64,000 bases of DNA from Alphaproteobacteria bacterium (GCA_016870115.1 VGCH01000006.1:1-64000), one strand, 5' to 3'; positions 33,581 through 43,564 are shown, numbered from the stretch's first letter. The notes: generated from the sequence alone by a model not told the origin. A program made the numbers and translations.

Positions 33581-35173
33581 TCAGGCGAGCGCGAAGCCCT
33601 CGTAGCCCGCCTTCACCACGTCCTCGCACTTCTGGATGTAGGCCGGGAAGCCGCCGATATAGGGCATGAAGACGCGCGATTTGCCGGCGATGTTGGCGCC
33701 GACATACCAGGAGCTGCAGGTCGACCGGAGGGTCGTGCCCGCCACCGTGCGGTTGTGATCGACCCAAGCTTCTTCGGCGCCCGTGTCCGCCTCGATGCGC
33801 GCGAGCCCGCGGCGGCGCAGGTGGGCGATACAGTCGGAGATCCACTCCACATGCTGTTCGATGGTTGGCAGCATGTTGGTCAGCACCGAGGGGCTGCCCG
33901 GCCCGGTGACCGTGAACAGGTTGGGAAAGCCCGCAATCGCGAGGCCGAGATAGGAGCGCGGACCCTCGGCCCACTTGTCGGCCAGTTTCGCGTCCGCTTT
34001 GCCTCTGATATCGATCCGCAGCATCGCGCCCGTCATGGCGTCGAAACCGGTCGCCAGGACGAGATCGTCCACCTCGAACCGTTCTCCGCCGGCGCGCACC
34101 GCGTCGGCGTCGAAGCCTTCGAGCGGTCGTGCGTTGAGATCGACCAGCTTCACATGCGGCTTGTTGAAGGTGTCCCAATAGCCTGTATCCACGCATAGCC
34201 GCTTGCAGCCGATCACGTTGGTCGGCTGCAGCGTGCGGGCAAGCGCGGGATCCTTCACGATCTCGGAAATGCGCGCGCGCACGAAGTCGGCGGCGGTGTC
34301 GTTGGCCTCTTTCTTCAGCAGGAGATCGCCGAAGGCCCCCATGAAGATGAGGCCGCCGCGATCCCATCGCTCGCGATAGGCGCGTTCGCGCTCGACGGGC
34401 GTGGCCTCCAGCGCCGGTTGCGGGCTGAAATCGAAATCGATGCCCGAGGGCATGGTCTTGGCGCGCCGGCGCAACGTCTTGTAGTCGGACTTCACGCGCG
34501 CGACGTAGGCCGGGTCGAGGGGCGCGTTGTGGGCCGGGATGGTGTAGTTGGCGGTGCGCTGGAAGACCGTGAGCGACTTGGCCTCGGCCGCGATCAGCGG
34601 GATCGACTGGATCGCAGAGGAACCGGTGCCGATCACCGCCACGCGCCGTCCGGAGAAGTCGACCTTCTCGTGCGGCCAATGTCCGGTATGGAAGCGCCGG
34701 CCGGCGAACTTCTCCAGCCCCGGCAGTTTCGGCGTGTTGGGCGCGCTGAGGCAGCCCGTTGCCATGACCACGAACCGGCCGATGTAGCGCCTGCCGTTCT
34801 CCGCCGTGAGAGTCCATTGCGCGGCGGCTTCATCCCAGATCGCGGACTTGATGCGGGTGTCGAAGTCGATGTCGCGCTTGAGATCATGGCGCGCGGCCAC
34901 ATGCTCGGCGTAGCGCAGGATCTCGGGCTGCGTCGCGTAGCGCTCGCTCCAGTTCCAGCTCTGCTCCAGCTCATCATCGAACTGATAGGAGTACTGCACG
35001 CTCTCGACGTCGCAACGCGCACCCGGGTAGCGATTCCAATACCAGGTGCCGCCGACACCCGCGCCGGCCTCAACCACCCGTGCCGAGAAGCCGAGCCTGC
35101 GCAGCCGGATCAGCGCATACAAGCCGGCGAATCCCGCACCCACCACCACCGCGTCGAACCGACCCGCGTCCAT
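33581..35173 (-). CDS. Flavin-containing Baeyer-Villiger-type monooxygenase
   Basis: A 530-residue class B flavoprotein monooxygenase using FAD and NADPH. FAD motif GAGFAG lies at 12-17. The Baeyer-Villiger fingerprint FxGxxxHxxxWP is exact at 156-167 (FAGRRFHTGHWP). The NADPH motif GTGSSA lies at 182-187. GGTWYWNRYPGARCD and the late TGPGSPSVLTNM segment are standard for cyclic or linear ketone monooxygenases. It likely turns a ketone into an ester or lactone for further breakdown, with the downstream crotonase. The start at 35173 excludes about 206 codons of non-homologous frame upstream. Confidence 0.93.
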   Translation of the reverse strand: MDAGRFDAVVVGAGFAGLYALIRLRRLGFSARVVEAGAGVGGTWYWNRYPGARCDVESVQYSYQFDDELEQSWNWSERYATQPEILRYAEHVAARHDLKRDIDFDTRIKSAIWDEAAAQWTLTAENGRRYIGRFVVMATGCLSAPNTPKLPGLEKFAGRRFHTGHWPHEKVDFSGRRVAVIGTGSSAIQSIPLIAAEAKSLTVFQRTANYTIPAHNAPLDPAYVARVKSDYKTLRRRAKTMPSGIDFDFSPQPALEATPVERERAYRERWDRGGLIFMGAFGDLLLKKEANDTAADFVRARISEIVKDPALARTLQPTNVIGCKRLCVDTGYWDTFNKPHVKLVDLNARPLEGFDADAVRAGGERFEVDDLVLATGFDAMTGAMLRIDIRGKADAKLADKWAEGPRSYLGLAIAGFPNLFTVTGPGSPSVLTNMLPTIEQHVEWISDCIAHLRRRGLARIEADTGAEEAWVDHNRTVAGTTLRSTCSSWYVGANIAGKSRVFMPYIGGFPAYIQKCEDVVKAGYEGFALA

Positions 35174-35254
35174 CGTTCCCCCCGCTTTCGTCCCGGGGCA
35201 GCATGAGCAGCGCCGGGGTGGCGACGCAAGCCTTGCCATGCGAGGCTTCGCGCG

Positions 35255-36577
35255 ATGCGAAAGACTGACGACTCCGCCTATCCCGCGAGCTGGTACGCCG
35301 CGACCCGAGATCAGGCGCCCGAACGGCCGGTCCTTTCCGGCACACGTGAGGTCGATGTCGCCGTGGTAGGTGGCGGTTTCGCGGGCCTCCATGTCGCGCG
35401 GCTTCTCGCCCGGACCGGTCGCCGGGTCGCCGTCTTGGAGCGTCGATGCGTCGGATGGGGGGCCTCGGGACGCAATGGCGGCTTCGTGGGGGCCGGGTTC
35501 GCCGAGCGCTCCGCCGCCATCGTCGCCAAGGTCGGGCGCGACCATGCCCGGGCGCTCTATACCCAATCGATGCGCGGTCGCGCCGTGGTGCGTGCCGTGA
35601 TTGAGGAGGCCAACCGTCCGGGTTTGCTGATGGGCGAGGGCCGCCTGGTGGTCGCGCGCACCGATCAGGGGGCGGGTTTCGCCGATGCGACGCGGGCGAT
35701 GGCCGACACGCTGGGAGCCACCTTCGAGCCCTGGACCACGGAGCAGGTGCAGGCGGTGGCGACGACGGATCGCTACTTCCAGGCTGTGCACGACGCCCAG
35801 TCATTCCAGATTCACGCGCTCAACCTCGCGCTTTTCTTGGCGGCCGAGACCGAACGCCATGGCGGACAGGTCTTCGAGGCGAGCGAGGGCCGCGCCCTTG
35901 TGCGCGAGGGCACGCGCTGGCGGCTCTCAACGGCTTTGGGGGAGATTCGGGCACCCCATGTAGTTCTGGCCGGGAGCGCCGATCTGGGACCGGTCCATCG
36001 CCGGTTGGCTGCGGCGGTACTGCCGGTCGCGACCTATGTCGCAGTGACGGCTAAGCTCGGGCCGAAGATCGCCGAGGCCGTGCGGTGGGCGGGGTCGATC
36101 TCCGATACGCGCCGTGCCGGCGACTATTATCGCGTGATCGACGGCGACCGTTTCTTGTGGGGCGGCCGCATTACCACCGACACAAGCGAGCCCGCGCGCC
36201 TGCGCGAGTGGATGCGGGGCGACATCCTGTCGGTCTATCCGCAGCTTAGCGATGCGCCGATCGAGTGGGCCTGGCCCGGCACCATGGGCTACGCGCCACA
36301 CCGCATGCCGCAGGTGGGTGAGATCGAACCGGGCCTTTGGATCAGTTCAGCCTTCGGGGGCTCGGGCCTCGGCCCGACCGCTGCGGCGGCCGATGCGATC
36401 GCGGCCGGCATCACCGGCGAGGATGACCGCTGGAAGTTGTTCGCGCCTTGGGGCACGCCGTGGGCCGGCGGCTTTGCGGGTCGCGCGGCGACGCAGCTTG
36501 TGTACTGGAAGATGCAGCTCGCCGACCGGATCGACGAGGCGCGGCAGGCGAAGAACGCGCTCGCCCTTCGCGCATGA
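35255..36577 (+). CDS. FAD-dependent amine/amino acid oxidoreductase (DAO/PuuB-like)
   Basis: A 440-residue D-amino-acid-oxidase-fold enzyme. The N terminus YPASWYAATRD and the cofactor motif VVGGGFAGLHVARLLARTG at 38-56 are followed by GWGASGRNGGFV. This layout resembles gamma-glutamylputrescine oxidase (PuuB). The C-terminal IEWAWPGTMGYAPHRMPQVGEI segment matches the family. It overlaps the molybdopterin subunit gene by ATGA, an uncommon pairing. It is divergent from the Baeyer-Villiger monooxygenase gene across 81 bases. Confidence 0.9.
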   Translation: MRKTDDSAYPASWYAATRDQAPERPVLSGTREVDVAVVGGGFAGLHVARLLARTGRRVAVLERRCVGWGASGRNGGFVGAGFAERSAAIVAKVGRDHARALYTQSMRGRAVVRAVIEEANRPGLLMGEGRLVVARTDQGAGFADATRAMADTLGATFEPWTTEQVQAVATTDRYFQAVHDAQSFQIHALNLALFLAAETERHGGQVFEASEGRALVREGTRWRLSTALGEIRAPHVVLAGSADLGPVHRRLAAAVLPVATYVAVTAKLGPKIAEAVRWAGSISDTRRAGDYYRVIDGDRFLWGGRITTDTSEPARLREWMRGDILSVYPQLSDAPIEWAWPGTMGYAPHRMPQVGEIEPGLWISSAFGGSGLGPTAAAADAIAAGITGEDDRWKLFAPWGTPWAGGFAGRAATQLVYWKMQLADRIDEARQAKNALALRA

Positions 36578-38865
36578 GCGTCCAGGGTATCGGCGCCAGC
36601 CCGCGTCGCCGCGAGGACGAACGGCTGTTGCGCGGCCAGGGGCGCTTCCTCGACGATCTTCCGGCGACCGATGCGCTCCACGCCGTCTTCCTGCGCTCAC
36701 CGCACGCGCATGCGCGGCTGCGCGCGCTCGACCTCGCAGCGGCCCGCGCGATGCCAGGGGTCCATGCGGTTCTATCGGTGACCGATGCCACGGCCGACGG
36801 CCTTGCTCCGTTGCGACCCTATGCCGAAGCGAACACGCGCACGGGCGAGCCTTTCGCTTTCCTGCCCCAACCGCTGCTGGTCGATGGCACGACGCGGCAT
36901 GTCGGGGAAGCGGTCGCGCTGGTTGTAGCCGAAAGCGCCGCGTGCGCGCTCGATGCGCTCGAAGCGATCGCTGCCGATTGGGAGTCGCTGCCTGCCGTCA
37001 CGACGATCGCTGCCGCCCGGGCGCTCGATGCCCCGCTTCTGGCCGACTCCGTGCCGCGCAATACCGGACTGGACTGGCGACTGGGCGACGACGCGGCGGT
37101 GGAGCGGGCGATGGCCACCGCGGCCCATGTCGTGCGTCGCCGAATCATCAACCATCGCGTGGTCTCCAATCCGATCGAATCGTGCGGCGCCCTCGCGTCG
37201 TTCGATGCGGCGAGCGGGCGATACACGCTTCGCGTCGCCAGCCAGAGTCTGCATCTCAACCGCGACTACACCGCGCGGGCGCTGGGCGTGCCGGCGTCAC
37301 AGGTGCGGTTCGTCGCGCAGGATGTCGGCGGCGGGTTCGGCGCCAAGAATTTCGCCTATCCCGAACATGTGCTGCTCCTCTGGGCCGCGCGCCGGCTCGG
37401 CCGACCGGTGAAGTGGGTCGCGAGCCGGACCGAGACATTGCTGAGTGAACATCCCGGGCGCGATCACGAAGCTGACGCGACACTAGCGCTGGATGCCGGT
37501 GGCCGATTCCTCGCGCTTGCCATCGACGGCGTGGCCAACATCGGCGCCTATATGATCGCCGTTGGCGGTGGCGTCCAGACCAACCAGTACCCGCATCTCG
37601 CGGGCACGCTCTATGCCATCCCGGCGATCGCGCTGGGCATCGCCGCGGTCAACACCAGCACCACCCCGATCGGCGTTACCCGCGCGCCCGGCTTCGCCGA
37701 AATGAATGCGATCATGGAGCTTCTGATCGACGAAGCGGCGCGCGCCACCGGGATGGACCGCCTCGAACTGCGCCGGCGCAATCTCGTCCTGGCCGCAGCC
37801 ATGCCGTGGACCAACGTGTTGGGCGGCGCGGTCGATAGCGGCGACTTTCCGGCTGCCCTCGCGCGTGCACGCGCAGCGGCCGACCTTGCCGGTTTCGCCG
37901 ACCGTCGGGCCACCAGTGCGGCGCGCGGTCTGTTGCGGGGACTCGGCGTCGCGGCTCACATCAAGGCGACCGGTGGGCCGCCTGACGAGAACGCCGAAAT
38001 TCGCTTCACGACCGCTGGCGGCGTGGACCTGATCGTCGGCACGCAATCGATCGGCCAGGGTCACGAGACCAGCTTTCCGCAGATTCTGGCGGAGCGATTC
38101 GGCATCCCCAACGCCACGATCCGGTTGGTCCAGGGAGACACGGACGCCATCCTAAAGGGTGGGGGACATGGCAGCTCGCGGTCGACCTACATGGGCGGGA
38201 CCGCGATCTGGCGCGCCGCCGATGCGGTGCTGTCCAAGGCGCGGCCGCTCGCGGCCGCACAACTCGGCTGCGTGGAAGCCGAGATCGACTTCGACTCCGG
38301 CCATTTCCGCGCGCGAGGCACCAATCGCACGCTGGCGCTGCTCGAGCTTGCGACGCGCGCGAGAGCGGCGGGGACGCCGCTGGACAGCTACGTCACCTGG
38401 ACGCGCGAGGCGATGACGCTCCCCAACGGAGTCCATGTGGCAGAGGTCGAGATCGATCCTGAAACCGGTCGCCCAACACTCGTGAGCTATGTCGGCGTCG
38501 ATGACTACGGCGTCGTCGTGAACCCGCTGCTCGTGGAAGGCCAGGCGCATGGCGCGATGGCGCAGGGCGCCGGCCAGGCGCTGCTTGAGTACGCGGTGTA
38601 CGATCCCGCGTCGGGCCAGATGCGCGCCGCCACGCTGATGGACTATGCCCTTCCGCGCGCCGACGATCTGCCGTCCTTCCATCTCGAATTGAGCCCGACG
38701 CGTTGCACCACCAACCCGCTGGGCGTCAAGGGGGCGGGCGAAGCCGGCGCGATCGCGGCCTTTCCGGCGATCCTGAACGCCATCAAAGACGCCGTGGGCG
38801 GCAAGCTGCCCGGCGCCGGGCCGGCGACATCGGAGCGCATCTGGCGAGCGATACGGTGCGGATGA
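36574..38865 (+). CDS. Xanthine dehydrogenase-family molybdopterin-binding large subunit
   Basis: A 763-residue molybdenum hydroxylase large subunit of the aldehyde oxidase/CO dehydrogenase type. The N-terminal RREDERLLRGQGRFLDD and HARLRALD belong to the a/b hammerhead domain. The cofactor domain includes QDVGGGFGAKNF, GVTRAPGFAEMNAIMELL, GTQSIGQGHETSFPQILAE and the catalytic Glu in GVKGAGEAGAIAAFP near the C terminus. The small 2Fe-2S and medium FAD subunits normally encoded alongside are not in the window. It is coupled to the upstream FAD oxidase gene by an ATGA overlap. Confidence 0.92.
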   Translation: MSVQGIGASPRRREDERLLRGQGRFLDDLPATDALHAVFLRSPHAHARLRALDLAAARAMPGVHAVLSVTDATADGLAPLRPYAEANTRTGEPFAFLPQPLLVDGTTRHVGEAVALVVAESAACALDALEAIAADWESLPAVTTIAAARALDAPLLADSVPRNTGLDWRLGDDAAVERAMATAAHVVRRRIINHRVVSNPIESCGALASFDAASGRYTLRVASQSLHLNRDYTARALGVPASQVRFVAQDVGGGFGAKNFAYPEHVLLLWAARRLGRPVKWVASRTETLLSEHPGRDHEADATLALDAGGRFLALAIDGVANIGAYMIAVGGGVQTNQYPHLAGTLYAIPAIALGIAAVNTSTTPIGVTRAPGFAEMNAIMELLIDEAARATGMDRLELRRRNLVLAAAMPWTNVLGGAVDSGDFPAALARARAAADLAGFADRRATSAARGLLRGLGVAAHIKATGGPPDENAEIRFTTAGGVDLIVGTQSIGQGHETSFPQILAERFGIPNATIRLVQGDTDAILKGGGHGSSRSTYMGGTAIWRAADAVLSKARPLAAAQLGCVEAEIDFDSGHFRARGTNRTLALLELATRARAAGTPLDSYVTWTREAMTLPNGVHVAEVEIDPETGRPTLVSYVGVDDYGVVVNPLLVEGQAHGAMAQGAGQALLEYAVYDPASGQMRAATLMDYALPRADDLPSFHLELSPTRCTTNPLGVKGAGEAGAIAAFPAILNAIKDAVGGKLPGAGPATSERIWRAIRCG

Positions 38866-38958
38866 CGTCTGACTTTCGCGCGCTGGGGTGAGGCGGGGCA
38901 AGGGCAGTGGGATCTTGCAGAGTAAGCGCCAGCCTCCGCGTCGACGACGCGGGCCAGG

Positions 38959-40536
38959 CTATTCGGCTGGTGCGACCTTGGGCACGACAACGCGTCGACG
39001 ACGGGTCGCCATCAGTGCGGGGATCAGCGCCAGCAGCGTCACGCCCGAGATCATGAGGAACGTGTCGTGGAAGGCGAGCGCCTGGGCTTGGGCATGGACC
39101 ATTTGCCCCAGATGCTCGATCGCGCGGGCGTGTCGTGTCGCCTCCGATAGGCCGGCGGCGCGCAAGAGCTGGGCTATTCGGTCGAGCATCTCGGCGCTGG
39201 AGCGGTTGGCAAAATCCTGGGTCGCCGTCAGCGCCTCGGCGTGGAAGGCCATGCGTGTTTCAAGGAAGGCGACGAACAGGATCGTGCCGAACGCGCCGCC
39301 GAGCTGGCGGATCAGGTTCACCGCTCCCGCACCCTGCCGCACCTGCGATGCGGGTAGCGCATTCAGCGAAAAAGCGTTGAGCGCAGGATTGATGAAGCCG
39401 AGGCCAAGCCGCGAGATCATGAAGATGCCCGCCAGCGTCCAGAACGCCGTGTCGACGTCGGCGGTGCTCATGGTGGCGAAGCCTGCCGAGAACAACACCA
39501 GCCCGCCCGCGATCATGCCGGCGGGCGACAGCCGGTCCGACATGCGTCCTGCCATCGGGAAGATCACCGCCAGCATGAGGCCCGCTGGCATCACCATCAG
39601 CCCCGACATCAGGGGCGTGAAGTTCACCACGGTCTGTACGAACACCGGGCCGACATAGGTCGACCCCAACATCGCGGCGCCAAAGAAGAACGCGATCATG
39701 CCCGCCGCCGCGAACTGCCGATTGGCGAAGAGGCGCACGTCGAGGAGCGGCGTCGGCACACGCAGCTCCCAGACCACGAAGGCGATGGTGGCGGCGGCGC
39801 CCACGCCCAGTCGCGACAGGGTGGTGTCGGAGGTCCAGCCCTCCCGCTGGCCGCCGGCCAAACCGATCATCAGTCCGCCGAGCCCGACACACATCAGCAC
39901 GAAGCCACCCCAGTCGAACTTCGGCAGGCGTTTGGGCCATGGCTGGGTCGGCATGAAGATCGCGGACAGACCGGCGGCGATGGCGCAGAAGGGCAAGGCG
40001 ATGAAGAAGACGTAACGCCACGAGAAGAGTTCAATCATCAATCCGCCGAGCGTCGGGCCGATCGCCGGCGCAAACACGACGCCGAGACCGAAAACGCCCA
40101 TGGCCGTGCCGCGTCGCTCCGGCGGAAAGGCCTGGAAGATCAGCGCCATGACCAGCGGCTGGCCGACCCCCGAAGAAAAGCCCTGCAAGACGCGGGCGAA
40201 GATCAGCACGTCCTCGTTGGGCGCCATCCCACCAAGCACTGCGCCCACCGAGAAGACGGCAAGCGCCGCCAGAAAGGTTCGCCGCTCGCCAAGCAGGCCC
40301 GACACCCAGGCGTTCATCACCATGCCTGCGGCCATGGTCGCGGCGAAGGCCGACGACATCCACTGTGCCTTGTCCTGGCCGATTCCGAAGGCGCCCATCA
40401 CATCGGGCACCGCGACGTTCACCGTGGTCATGCTGAGCACCATGCTCAACACGCCGATCATGCCGGCGATCGTCACCAGCCAGCGCCACGCAGGCCCGTA
40501 GCGGGCGCGCAGATCGTCGGCGCTATCGTAGCTCAA
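38959..40536 (-). CDS. DHA2-family MFS drug efflux transporter (EmrB-like)
   Basis: A 525-residue inner-membrane transporter with 14 predicted helices. Motifs include SMTTVNVAVPDV in helix 1, WMSSAFAATMAAGMV, the LQGFSSGVGQPLVMALIF segment and the antiporter motif C-like GVVFAPAIGPTLGGLM. It would pump hydrophobic compounds outward by proton exchange, working with the adaptor protein encoded just upstream, whose gene overlaps it by 14 bases. No regulator gene is adjacent. Confidence 0.92.
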   Translation of the reverse strand: MSYDSADDLRARYGPAWRWLVTIAGMIGVLSMVLSMTTVNVAVPDVMGAFGIGQDKAQWMSSAFAATMAAGMVMNAWVSGLLGERRTFLAALAVFSVGAVLGGMAPNEDVLIFARVLQGFSSGVGQPLVMALIFQAFPPERRGTAMGVFGLGVVFAPAIGPTLGGLMIELFSWRYVFFIALPFCAIAAGLSAIFMPTQPWPKRLPKFDWGGFVLMCVGLGGLMIGLAGGQREGWTSDTTLSRLGVGAAATIAFVVWELRVPTPLLDVRLFANRQFAAAGMIAFFFGAAMLGSTYVGPVFVQTVVNFTPLMSGLMVMPAGLMLAVIFPMAGRMSDRLSPAGMIAGGLVLFSAGFATMSTADVDTAFWTLAGIFMISRLGLGFINPALNAFSLNALPASQVRQGAGAVNLIRQLGGAFGTILFVAFLETRMAFHAEALTATQDFANRSSAEMLDRIAQLLRAAGLSEATRHARAIEHLGQMVHAQAQALAFHDTFLMISGVTLLALIPALMATRRRRVVVPKVAPAE

Positions 40537-41632
40537 TCGCCACCTCGACCATCATGCCCGGGGTGAGCGCACGTGGCGGGTTAACGAGTTCGAGTTTCAC
40601 CGGGACGCGCTGCGTCACCTTGGTGAAGTTGCCGGACGGGTTGGGCGTCGGCAGCAGCGCGAACCGCGCCGTGGTCGAGCTGCCGATGCGCGCCACGCGG
40701 GCGGTGAAGCGATCCGACGGAAAGGCATCGACGGCGATCGCCGCACCCTGTCCGGTCGCGAGGTGGCGCAGCTGGGTTTCCTTGATATTGGCCTCGACCC
40801 AGACCGCCGCGGGATCGTGGAGGATCACGAGCCGCTGGCCCGGTCCGACGAACTCGCCGACGAGAACAAAGGTGCGATCGATGACACCCGACACGGGACT
40901 GCGGATGGTCCGGTCCTCAACATCGACCAGCTGCTGGCGCAGCATGGCGGCGAGGTTGGCTTCGGTGTGGTCGAGCCCGGCGAGTTGGCCATCGATAACC
41001 GCGAGCCGTTCACGCTCGGCCAGCGCCTCTGCGACAGAGTTCTCAGCCTGCAGATGCTCGGCCTCCAGCCGCCGCCGGGTGCCTTCGAGGCGGGCGACGT
41101 TGGCGACCGCCGTCTCGAGCTGCCGATCGGTGATCACCTTGCGCTCGGCCAACTGGCGGCTGCGATCCAGCTCCTGGCGGGCGAGCAGGATATCGGCATC
41201 CAGGGCCTGCCGCGCGGCGCTGCTCGCCTCGACGCCGGCACCGCGGGTGCGCGCCTTGGTCTCGGTCTGGCTGTCGATCAGGCGACGCTCGGCGCGCAGG
41301 CGCTGCCGGTCCGCTTGGACCGCGGCGATCTGTGCTTGCAGGGCGTCGGCGCGTAGCTTCGCGGCACGGTCGTCGAGGCGCACAAGCACCTGGCCGGCCT
41401 CGACACGCGCGCCCTCCCGGACAGCCAGCTCCACCACGAAGCCCTCGGCGCGGCTCGACATGGTGAAGATATCGGCCATCACGCGGGCGTCGGATTCATA
41501 GACGTGCGTGGCGCGCAGCCAGACCTCGCGGCCGGCGACAGCCAGCGCGGCGATGACAATACCCGCGATCAGCGCGAGGCGGATCGGTCGTGCGGCGATG
41601 CGGCTCTCCCGGGCTTTCCCGGGCGGGATCAT
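40523..41632 (-). CDS. HlyD-family periplasmic adaptor of efflux pump (EmrA-like)
   Basis: A 369-residue membrane fusion protein with one N-terminal helix (about 17-36, IRLALIAGIVIAALAVAGREVW). A lipoyl-like half SRAEGFVVELAVREGARVEAGQVLVRLDD is followed by long coiled-coil helices to about 220. The beta-barrel part is TIRSPVSGVIDRTFVLVGEFVGPGQRL. It bridges the inner-membrane pump and an outer-membrane channel not found here. The first codons lie in a short palindromic repeat (41608-41623) also present upstream of leuD. Confidence 0.9.
   Translation of the reverse strand: MIPPGKARESRIAARPIRLALIAGIVIAALAVAGREVWLRATHVYESDARVMADIFTMSSRAEGFVVELAVREGARVEAGQVLVRLDDRAAKLRADALQAQIAAVQADRQRLRAERRLIDSQTETKARTRGAGVEASSAARQALDADILLARQELDRSRQLAERKVITDRQLETAVANVARLEGTRRRLEAEHLQAENSVAEALAERERLAVIDGQLAGLDHTEANLAAMLRQQLVDVEDRTIRSPVSGVIDRTFVLVGEFVGPGQRLVILHDPAAVWVEANIKETQLRHLATGQGAAIAVDAFPSDRFTARVARIGSSTTARFALLPTPNPSGNFTKVTQRVPVKLELVNPPRALTPGMMVEVAIELR
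41608..41623. repeat. Short palindromic repeat, copy at the HlyD gene start
   Basis: CCCGGGCTTTCCCGGG forms 6-base arms around a 4-base loop. The 14-mer CGGGCTTTCCCGGG (41610-41623) recurs exactly at 43537-43550 upstream of leuD. It may be a dispersed extragenic repeat; here it falls inside the first codons of the adaptor gene. Confidence 0.5.
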
Positions 41633-41709
41633 CCGCCATCACGGTGCGCCGGGCAAAGCCCACCCCACATGCCCGCCATGCGGCAGGGGCGGGGGTGGCG
41701 CGTGGCGCG

Positions 41710-42849
41710 TCAGACCAGCCGGTCCAGTTCCTTGACCAGCGCGTCGCCCATCTCCTGGGTGCCGACCTTGCGCAGGCCTTGCGCCGTCAGTTTGGCGGCG
41801 TCGCTGCCCATGGGCAGCAGGTCGGCGGTGCGGTAGCCGGCCGCCAGAACGTTCTCGACCGCCTTCTCCACGAGGTCGGCCTCGCCGCCGAGATCGAAGG
41901 AGTAGCGCAGCATCATGGCGTAGGAGAGCGTCTCGGCGAGCGGATTGGCGATTCCCTTGCCGGCAATGTCCGGCGCGCTGCCGTGGATCGGCTCGTAGAG
42001 CGCCTTGCGCCGGCCGGTCGCGTCGGGTGCGCCGAGTGACGCCGAGGGCAGCATGCCGAGCGAGCCGGTCAGCATCGACGCCTCGTCCGACAGGATGTCG
42101 CCGAAGAGATTGTCGGTCACGATCACGTCGAACTGGGCGGGCCAGCGCACCAGCTGCATGGCGAGCGCGTCGGCGTACATGTGGTTCAGCTGCACGTCGG
42201 TGTAGGACTCCTTGTGCAGCTTCGTCGCCTCTTCGCGCCACAGCACGCCGGTGTGCATGACGTTGGCCTTCTCCGACGAGCAGACCTTGTTGTTGCGCTT
42301 GCGGGCAAGCTCGAAGGCGACGGCACAGACGCGGCGAATCTCCGAGGTGCTGTAGCGCTGCGTGTCGATCGCCTCGCGCTGGCCGTCCGGGCGGGTCGAC
42401 ACGCCGCGCGGCTCACCGAAATAGACGCCGCCCGTGAGCTCGCGGATGATCAGGATGTCGAGGCCCTTCACGATCTCCGGCTTGAGCGAGCTGGCATCGA
42501 CCAGCGCGTCGAATACCTTGGCCGGCCGCAGGTTGGCGAAGAGGTCCATTTCCTTGCGCAAGCGCAACAGGCCGCGCTCCGGCTTCTTGTCGAACGGCAG
42601 CGTGTCCCACTTGGGTCCGCCGACCGAGCCGAACAGCACCGCGTCGGCTTCCAGCGCCTTGGCCATGGCAGCGTCGGTCAACGGCACGCCGTGCCGGTCG
42701 AGCGCATCGCCGCCCACCGCATCCTCGGAGATGTCGAAACCGACGGCGCGCTTGCGGCCCATCCAGGCGACGATCTTGCGCACCTCGTTCATGACTTCCG
42801 GCCCGATGCCGTCGCCGGGCAGCACGAGGAGTTTGCGATTCGACGCCAT
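41710..42849 (-). CDS. leuB: 3-isopropylmalate dehydrogenase
   Basis: A 379-residue NAD-dependent decarboxylating dehydrogenase of leucine synthesis. The N terminus [17 protein letters not shown], the substrate-binding [18 protein letters not shown], the [26 protein letters not shown] metal-binding stretch and [18 protein letters not shown] for NAD are all present. It follows leuD by 44 bases. The start at 42849 is supported by the family N terminus; a longer frame adds 16 residues. An aspartate-semialdehyde dehydrogenase gene, often next in related genomes, is replaced by the efflux pair. Confidence 0.96.
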   Translation of the reverse strand: MASNRKLLVLPGDGIGPEVMNEVRKIVAWMGRKRAVGFDISEDAVGGDALDRHGVPLTDAAMAKALEADAVLFGSVGGPKWDTLPFDKKPERGLLRLRKEMDLFANLRPAKVFDALVDASSLKPEIVKGLDILIIRELTGGVYFGEPRGVSTRPDGQREAIDTQRYSTSEIRRVCAVAFELARKRNNKVCSSEKANVMHTGVLWREEATKLHKESYTDVQLNHMYADALAMQLVRWPAQFDVIVTDNLFGDILSDEASMLTGSLGMLPSASLGAPDATGRRKALYEPIHGSAPDIAGKGIANPLAETLSYAMMLRYSFDLGGEADLVEKAVENVLAAGYRTADLLPMGSDAAKLTAQGLRKVGTQEMGDALVKELDRLV

Positions 42850-42893
42850 GATCTGTCCTTGGTTCGGGATTCGGTCGGGAGGCGGGGCGGCGC

Positions 42894-43508
42894 TCAAGCC
42901 GCGGTGCCGAGCCAGGGTTGGCTGTCGCGCTGACGCGCCTCGTAGGCGTCGATGTCGGCCGCCTTCTCCATCGTGAGGCCGATATCGTCGAGCCCGTTCA
43001 GCAGGCAGTGCTTGCGGAAAGCGTCGATCTCGAACCGGATCGTGCCGCCATCGGGTCCTTTGATCTCCTGCTTCTCCAAGTCGATCTCGACCACGGCGTT
43101 GGAGCCGCGATTGGCATCGTCCATCAGCTTCGCCACATCTTCCTTGGGCAGCTTGATCGGCAAGATGCCGTTCTTGAAGCAGTTGTTGTAGAAAATGTCC
43201 GCGAAGTCCTCCGACACGATGCAGCGGATGCCGAAGTCGAGTAGCGCCCAGGGCGCGTGCTCGCGGCTGGATCCGCAGCCGAAATTGGGACCCGCGACCA
43301 GGATCTGCGCGGACTGATACGCCGGCTGGTCGAGCACGAAATCCTTCTTCTGGCCGTCGGCGGTCCAGCGCATCTCGTGGAACAGACCTTCCTTCAGGCC
43401 GGTGCGCTTGATGGTCTTCAGGAACTGCTTGGGAATGATCATGTCGGTGTCGACATTGACCATCGGCAGCGGTGCCGCGACGCCGCGCAGCGTGGTGAAT
43501 TTTTCCAT
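42894..43508 (-). CDS. leuD: 3-isopropylmalate dehydratase small subunit
   Basis: A 204-residue small subunit of isopropylmalate isomerase. Typical segments are [22 protein letters not shown] near the N terminus, the [17 protein letters not shown] loop and [20 protein letters not shown]. It works with LeuC, whose gene is separated from it by the RDD gene and a terminator. The start MEKFTTLRG is the family start; the upstream extension covers a short palindromic repeat. Confidence 0.96.
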   Translation of the reverse strand: MEKFTTLRGVAAPLPMVNVDTDMIIPKQFLKTIKRTGLKEGLFHEMRWTADGQKKDFVLDQPAYQSAQILVAGPNFGCGSSREHAPWALLDFGIRCIVSEDFADIFYNNCFKNGILPIKLPKEDVAKLMDDANRGSNAVVEIDLEKQEIKGPDGGTIRFEIDAFRKHCLLNGLDDIGLTMEKAADIDAYEARQRDSQPWLGTAA

Positions 43509-43519
43509 GGGGTCCCCGC

Positions 43520-43545
43520 GAAAGCCCGGGAATAAACGGGCTTTC
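43520..43545. other. Stem-loop upstream of leuD
   Basis: GAAAGCCCG and CGGGCTTTC form a 9-base stem around an 8-base AT-rich loop, ending 12 bases before the leuD start codon. The right arm lies in the 14-mer shared with 41610-41623. It could affect leuD translation, or be a weak terminator of the RDD transcript or a dispersed repeat. Confidence 0.5.
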
Positions 43546-43564
43546 CCGGGGGGCGTCAAGTCGC

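Noticed and set aside
38866-38958. Possible small gene or terminator between the molybdopterin subunit and the MFS gene
   Set aside because: The 93-base convergent gap shows no convincing stem with a T-run and no open frame with a start signal.
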